A DNA stretch of 64,000 bases from NCBI GenBank assembly GCA_019915135.1, contig JAHLMK010000006.1, forward strand, positions 1,674,001 to 1,738,000, given 5' to 3'. Below, one piece after another: positions 57,916 to 64,000 of the stretch. This stretch comes from Strobilurus pachycystidiatus. Lineage: Eukaryota; Basidiomycota; Agaricomycetes; Agaricales; Physalacriaceae. Position 1 is the stretch's first letter. Every line of letters begins with the position of its first letter. The notes beneath the pieces were generated by a model that made no database searches, was not told the origin of the DNA, and saw only the letters and a list, made by a program, of their open reading frames with translations. The position numbers were made by a program, and so were the translations under genes.

Positions 57916-59510
57916 ATGACGACAGCTATGTCGGTTCCTTTCGCCTCGGAAGGCATGATGCGCGACTGTGAATCGATAGACACGGTACGCATCGCTGCGC
58001 TTTGTGATACTCTCTGAAGCCCAACTTTCTGCAGGTGACCGCCTCCAAACGGACAAAGTTGGGCCCCAACACTGCAACGCAGTTGAACAAACAGCAGCCG
58101 AATCTCCTGGACCTTCCTAATGAAATACTCATGCTCATATTCTCCGACATTAGCGAAGGAGACATAATCTCTGTCGGTAGTCTTTGCAGGCGCTTCAACA
58201 AGGTCGCCTTCAGTCACCACTTCTTCCGCCCACGGTTTCGCCTCGAAACAGCCCCTGATTTCTTCCTAAACGACCCCACCACTTTCTACGTCGGGACCTT
58301 TAAACCTTCGTCTAGCTTCAATCCTTGGTCTTTTCTATCACTACAAGCCGTTCGCCTTGCGCTTTTCGACAAGCCCAAGATCAATGTCTTAAACGCACGA
58401 TTCTCGTGGTCTTTCCCTTCCGAGGCGAAACAGATCAGTAAATTCTTCGACACTCGACCTACGCTTCAAAGTGTGTCAATCGAGCTACCTTATGGGCCCG
58501 GACCTGCTGGTCTAGGGTTCCGGTGGTGGAAAAAGAGAGAAGAACTTTCGAAGGAGGAACTCATCGACAACAGGATGGCGCTGTATGATCTCTTACGCAG
58601 TCTTACTCAGGTGCAAGCGGACGACGTACACATGGGCAACGAGCTCATGCTTGATTTTGGGCAAGGCATACCCATCGACGATGACGACGAGTCGAGTCTA
58701 CCAGAACCCTTTGATGGTCCTCTGCTCAAAGCGCCCACCCTTGTCACCTTCTCCTACTGCCCATACCTCTTCTCGCCCGCGATCAAGGATTGGACGATCC
58801 GGTCTCTGAACGCATGTCGGCTCCGCAGGATGGTCATCGAAGATGTGGACATTGGTCCATACCTCTGCGAGCTGAAGCTTTCGGCGCTGCAGGACCTCGT
58901 TGTGCGCAGCCGCTCTGTGTCGCACCTGCAACTGAACGCGTTCCTTTCGCGCCACCCGTCATTGACTGATATTATTGTATTCCGCATCGCGCCACGCGAT
59001 CCAGATCAGGACACCGACGAAGCAATCAAACCGGGGTCACTTCCTAATGTGCAGGAAGTGACTGCACCGGCCGAGTTCTTTTCATCGTGGCTCGCCGTCC
59101 CGGATGTGCTTTCATCGCTGCGGGACGTCCGCATCGAAGGACGACCATCCCCTACAGTTTTGCAATTCATATTGGCTCGCCTCGCGGAACGTCAAACCGC
59201 ACGGGCTATCCATCTTCCGTTGTGTCATCTCAGCGAGACGGACGAGTGGTTGTCCCTATCGCCCCGGGCAGAGGGGGATCTGGACGGAATACGGCGCGTG
59301 GATATGGGTCTGCCCATTGGATGGAACATGACAAGAGAGCGTATGGAGCGTATCGTTGACGCGATTGCGCTGTTCCCCAAGGTGAACAGTGTCAGTGTAT
59401 GGCCTGCTACGGAGCAGCGGACATGGGGCGAAGAGTTTGTGGAGCTGTTGGGACAACGGTGCCCTGGTGTCAAAGAGGCGATATTCGACTTCGAGAAGAT
59501 ATCGTGGTAA
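57916..59510 (+). CDS. F-box protein
   Basis: Two exons give 514 residues. Exon 1 (MTTAMSVPFASEGMM..SIDT) ends at a GTACGC donor; exon 2 begins at 58035 with GTG, which is an internal valine codon after a CTGCAG acceptor and not a start. The F-box is QPNLLDLPNEILMLIFSDIS with GSLCRRFNKVAFSHHFFRPR. The C-terminal region has leucine-rich segments (LRRMVIEDVDIGPYLCELKL, LQDLVVRSRSVSHLQLNAFL). It is a substrate adaptor for an SCF ligase by family. Not closely similar to the other F-box protein of this window. Confidence 0.83.
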
Positions 59511-60363
59511 GTACATTTTTTCCTACGAAGTGATAAGATTATCCTGACTGTCGGAAGTGAGCATTTGAGTCTTTCGGCCGATACTTAAGTAGAAGGTGTC
59601 GGGGGGAATCATCCGCACGGTGTACTTGTTCCCCTATATGCTGATTGGACATTCATACTCTCTTACTTGCTTGTACCTCCCAGAAATAATCGATGCTCCT
59701 AGACTAGGAGTCTTAGCCCTACTTGTTCAGACGTCGGGTTTGGTGGCGGATGCTATGCAAAATCTGGAACTCCCTGCCATTGATCGTGCACAAACCTTCA
59801 ACCTGCCAGCGCCGCCGAAGACTTCGAACTTCCGTATGACAGGGTACGTTGAAGCATAAGAGTCTGGTGGATGAGTTGGAGCAAAAGAAGGACTCGACGG
59901 AGAGGAGGATCGACTCAAGGTCGGCGGTTTACTCAACTTAAAACTCACGACCTAGCAGGCTACTTCGTAAGATTGACAGCGTCGATGGTCTCCAGTAATA
60001 CAACGAACACCGAAGGTGTTCAAGAAAACCATCGTGTTATGTACAGCCGTTTTCTCTGCCTAGACGCTAGGCTATGGGAGTTCCCCGTGGAGCCATTCCT
60101 CCCAAAATTCAACATCAAAAGGCGGCTCTCTTCTCGTGAACGTGGTCTGCAAGGTGTCATCCAGATTGATTGTACAATCTGGGAGTTGTAGCACCTTCCC
60201 CTCGAAAAACTCATGCAAAGGAAATGCAAGTCCGTCATTCTCTCTCAAGTTATAGAGTACATACAGTCAGATTATAACTCAAATTGCCATTCGTTTGGAG
60301 CAACACTATATGTACATAAATACGGATGTCTTGATTAACATACCCCATGCGATGGGATACATG
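59511..60363. other. Intergenic, nothing firm
   Basis: A minus-strand frame at 59727-59948 (Ser/Pro-rich start) is weakly coding-like but has no support. No repeat seen. Confidence 0.4.
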
Positions 60364-62707
60364 TCACCTTCCACGGCCGTACGTGTTATACGACACGGAC
60401 GCATGGGTCGGCCTAGCATCTGGGCCGTACGGCACCGTTTGAGGTCGACTGTGGCTACGTATGCCATGGTCAGGCCGCCTGTCGCTGATCCCTCCGTAAC
60501 CAGCCCTAGAAACGTCGCGCTCATATCCTCCGCGTCTGGTCGTCGTTTGCATCTTGATCATCATCCTTTCGTAGCCATAACCGTCAGTCTTTAGAGTTCA
60601 CCATTGTATACATATACACACCTTCCATGTTGAGGAGATTCGCGATAGACCTCGAAACTTTCGGTATACTCTGAGATGGGCTCCATTCGTCCATCATCAT
60701 AAGAGTCACGGCGTTGGGCTGGGCTGCTGCGGCCACGATGTCGGTTATTTGACGAGTGAGACGTGGTGACTGGAGACTCACAAGGACTCATGGGAATCGT
60801 ATGAATCGACAGAGTCGGTGTCCCAGTCACGGTCGCTTGTGGGAGACTGACAGGCCCTCATACTAGTAGCTGAGTTTCAGCGTTTGAAGCTCTTTCATCG
60901 TCGAAGAGTACGTACTGATCAACCCACTCGTCCGCGTCCGCGTATTCGGGGGTTGGAGGCCTGGAGTCAATTAACATCGAGCCCTGGACTGGGCGGAAGG
61001 CAGAAACTACTTACCTATTGAACGGGTCGATGGCATACGCGCTAGTGTCATGCGTGCTTTTATCTCTCTGGTCAGCCCCTTGGGATTCGAGAATGGAACG
61101 GACGGCTCACCGCCTGAAGTTTCCCTGTTCGAATGTTCTGCAGTCCATGATTGAGTACGCCATGTATGCATGGTCTCTGGTGGCAGCTCACCTCCTCTCG
61201 GACGGGACGAGGTCCGTTACATGGGTCGCTCCGAGCTTACCACTCAGAGACTCGTGGTCGCGATCACTGCGAAAACTAGACGGTTTCGCATTAGCTTTTA
61301 TAAGCCTTTCGACTAGAAATAGAGAGACTAACCCTCGACTGGGAGCAGGAGTGGGGCGCTTGTCTTCGATGGTGCGGCAGCTTGGACAGATCTTCCCTCC
61401 GTTAACGCTTGAAGCTAGCTCGGATCTAATGCTTTTGTTAAGACACTGGCGGAAAAGAAGTAACTTGAAAATTGAAGTCCTTTACCCTCGCGTTGGGATC
61501 TGCACACTGTGGTGGGACCTTCCCCCGTCACTAGTGGCACACATCATGAGACGAGACAGTAGCGGCTAAGTGGAAGAACTCTTCTCACCTTCTTTGCCCA
61601 CTACGATGGGACTTGGTGCTTCTTCCTTCTTCACTGGGAGCTTTACCGGAAAGCTTGGTCGGCAGGTTGTCACTATTCATAGATTCGCATCAGCATTGGG
61701 CTATGCCAAAAGGATCGGCAGAACTGACCCTCGATTGGATGTCGGACCAGGGGGATTATACTTGTCCGGGGAGCTCCCCGTGACACTTGGAGCTCGCTCG
61801 CGGGATCTATCGTCACGAAGTGAGAAGATGCGTTGCCAGAGAAATGGAAGAAGTGTTCTCACCCTCGCGCTGAGACTTGCCCACTGTTGTGGGACTTGGA
61901 GGTCCGTCCTCCCTCGCTGGGAGCTTTAGCGGAAGCACCAGAGGGCTTGACCGGCGCGTTAAAATTGTCAGTGGCAGACAGCTTCGTAACAGTGGAACGA
62001 TTCGTCCCATTCGACACTTTGGAGCCTCTGCTACGATCAGTATGTTTACTACCAGTAGAGGCTCGGCTTCTGGCGTCGGCTTCGGAAGGACTGTCAGAGA
62101 ATGAGTGATGCTGTAGTCGGAAATACAGTGCTAGATTGACGCTCACATCGGAATTGAATCTGCACCGTAAACAGTCAAGGCGCAATTGCTGTTGCTGTCG
62201 GAACGCTCGTGAATGTGGATGAGGCGGTCAATGTAGCTCGAGTCCTAGAGACACTAATCAGCATTTTCTCAAAAGACATAATCAAGGGAGAGACAAACCC
62301 TCCCAGCCATCCTGAACTCCGTCAGCGCCGCTGCGAACTTGTCCCACTTTGTGGTACTGCCCGAAGCGATGTATTCCAAATAGTCGTTGACGAGCTTCTC
62401 CTGCTCGTCGCCTAGATGTGTGTAGTCCAAGGCTCGTGTCCCGCATCGGAGCTGGAGCTTGAGTACGTCGCCATGGGAGAACGTATCGAAGCACTGGGGG
62501 CATCGGGAGGACTGGATGGATTGGACGCAACTTTGAAGTTCGGAGTCGTCAGAGCATACACAGCAGTAGAGATAGAGCACCCGGGCCATACCTGCGACAG
62601 AAGATGTGCCCACAAGGCAGAGAGTACGGGGCTAGCGCGGATCCCCCAGAGGAGGATAGCGCTGAAGAGCAGTAATCGCATGAGCCGGTGACATCTACGG
62701 CGAGCAT
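60364..62707 (-). CDS. RING-finger protein with duplicated exon cassettes
   Basis: About 520 residues in 15 exons. Exon 1 (MLAVDVTGSCDYC) and exon 2 form a RING finger: C-x2-C, LPCGHIFCRSC, and SSRCPQCF, so a C3HC4-type set with the intron between the R and S of CRSC. A helical part follows (LGDEQEKLVNDYLEYIASG). The rest is Ser/Arg/Gly-rich and built of many small exons, most bounded by phase-2 introns after an R-G codon. Several resemble each other: SAKAPSEGGRTSKSHNSGQ, SGKAPSEEGRSTKSHRSGQ and DGGRSHHSVQ. Later exons have YADADEWVDQ, RDWDTDSVDSYDSHESF and RRDSYDDGRMEPISEY. A probable E3 ubiquitin ligase with a disordered tail. Intron choices rest on phase continuity. Confidence 0.72.
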
Positions 62708-63470
62708 TGCGGAGTGGATATGCAGTCTGATGCAGAGAGTGAGCGGTGAGTAATTATACAGCGCATTCGTTGCTACCGGGTAAGATTGTGGGTCCACCAA
62801 TCCCCCTGGAACAGCACTGACCAACGTGGAACTATCAGAAGGTGACGAACGAAACAGGCATGGCTTACTTGTTTACAGCAAAAGCTTGCCATCCGCGAAG
62901 TAGTATGAGCCGTGACATGGGAATCAGATCCAAGACCTGTGCATGACATCAGGACAAAAAGGGTACAATTGCTTTTTGAGCCTGTATCGTAGATTTGTTA
63001 GACAGGTTTGAACAGCAGAACGTCGCGGAAACAGCGAGGTACATGCGTGTCTCTGGATAAGCCGGTACAGCTGTGTTGGCGCAGAATATTCCCAACGATT
63101 ATTGCAGAAGCAGACAAGAAGCAGATGACCTGGAATATCAGGGAAACTTTGAACCCTTCATATACAGTTTCAATATGAAAGAGTTGACGGCGACAGCGCA
63201 TACGCGACCAGTCGTGTGCACGGCCTAATATCAGTATCAGCTTCAGTATGCCATAGTTTGCTGCAAAGGTCTAGATTTTGTGTGGGTAGGCTCCACAACG
63301 GAGAAATGCACAGCAGCTTGGTTCAATATCGCTGTGTGAGACTGTCTTCCAGTCGAGAGTGGCTGTTCATGGTAGGAAAGCGTCGGCACTTCCCGGCGGA
63401 AGCATACACGTCGTGGGTTACCATTTTGGGAATTTACCCTTTCTCATCGACAACCATCTCGTCCTGTCAA
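62708..63470. other. Divergent promoter region
   Basis: Between the RING gene and the ArfGAP gene, which diverge. No TATA box or gene stands out. Confidence 0.45.
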
Positions 63471-64000
63471 ATGGCTGAGCCGACGAAGCAGGAAACAGAG
63501 CAGGTCTTCAAGGTGCTCAAGGCCCAGAAAGCCAACAAGGTAAGCCTGCTCTAACTTAGTAATTTTGTTCATCCAATAAACAATCATGTAGGCCTGTTTC
63601 GACTGCAATGCACGTAATCCGACATGGTCGAGCGTAACATTCGGCGTGTATATCTGCCTGGATTGCTCCAGTCACCACCGGAATATGGGTGTGCATATTT
63701 CCTTCGTTCGGTGCGTGCTTTGCTCGGTACAGCCGCGCCTGATTGACACGGCACAGATCAACAAATCTCGATACATGGCAGTTGGTCCAGCTCAGAAACA
63801 TGAAGGTCGGCGGCAACATGTCCGCCACCGAATTCTTCACCAAACACGGTGGCTCATCGCTGCTCAACGACGCCGACACCCGCAAAAAGTACTCCAGTCG
63901 CGTCGCCGAGTTGTACAAGGAGGAGCTGGCACGACGGGTCAGGGAGGATGCCGCCAAGTGCGTATCTGGTCGTATTGTGCTTGGATTTCAGCTGATTTCC
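63471..64000 (+). CDS. GLO3: ArfGAP, Glo3 (ARFGAP2/3) type, cut by window end
   Basis: The first three exons are visible. [23 protein letters not shown] leads into the ArfGAP zinc finger C-x2-C-x16-C-x2-C ([12 protein letters not shown] to GVYICLDC), then [15 protein letters not shown] with the catalytic arginine of HRNMG. The second intron joins FVR to [30 protein letters not shown] and [23 protein letters not shown] follow, after which another intron begins. This opening matches Glo3/ARFGAP2-3 rather than Gcs1. It stimulates GTP hydrolysis by Arf1 on COPI vesicles at the Golgi. The position normally reads SSVHR; here V is H, a small change. The 3' part lies outside the window. Confidence 0.9.

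Noticed and set aside
58035..58037. GTG at 58035 as the F-box protein start
   Set aside because: It directly follows a CTGCAG acceptor, and an upstream exon with ATG at 57916 joins it in phase.
63556..63957. 133-codon minus-strand frame over the ArfGAP exons
   Set aside because: A shadow of the conserved ArfGAP coding sequence on the other strand.

Overview
The window looks like nuclear DNA of an agaricomycete (mushroom-forming basidiomycete). Genes are split by many short introns of about 47-65 nt with GT..AG ends. Several protein families are typical of this group: DUF6533 and DUF6535 membrane proteins, F-box proteins without a recognisable C-terminal partner domain, a Zn2Cys6 regulator, and small secreted cysteine-rich proteins. 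Core eukaryotic genes are present too: ubiquitin-eS31, an RFC clamp-loader subunit, Atg1, an ArfGAP and a tRNA. All exon structures were read by eye from splice consensus and frame continuity, so exact boundaries are inferred.

Layout. 0.8-3.1 kb holds a frameshifted NAD(P)-binding protein and a Y3-like secreted lectin-type protein. 3.48-8.39 kb is one LTR retrotransposon on the minus strand. Its two 597-bp LTRs look identical, but it keeps only Gag-protease and a stub of Pol. 9.3-12.5 kb carries two adjacent minus-strand genes that fit one pathway: a 3-dehydroshikimate-dehydratase-like protein and a carboxymuconolactone-decarboxylase/enol-lactone-hydrolase fusion. A Zn2Cys6 factor lies at 14.3-16.9 kb. 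17.4-23.6 kb carries minus-strand genes for a MYND protein, a DUF6533 membrane protein, an SDR and a deaminase. A 5'-truncated DUF6535 relic follows.

24.8-27.7 kb is anonymous and unusually open on both strands. 27.7-36.6 kb has a membrane protein, a tandem pair of six-cysteine secreted proteins, ubiquitin-eS31 back to back with RFC3, a thioredoxin relic, a degenerate kinase and an intact thioredoxin. An intron-containing tRNA (probably Ile-UAU) is at 39.3 kb and Atg1 at 40.0-42.9 kb. 43-49 kb is gene-poor and repeat-rich, including a 1.3-kb segment closed by perfect 16-bp inverted repeats.

49.0-64.0 kb holds two F-box proteins, a full-size ABCG transporter, a multi-pass membrane protein, a 15-exon RING protein with duplicated exon cassettes, and the start of a Glo3-type ArfGAP that runs off the window.

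The most interesting items are the catabolic fusion gene beside the dehydratase, the RING gene with repeated phase-2 exons, the paired secreted proteins, and the non-autonomous but apparently recent LTR element.
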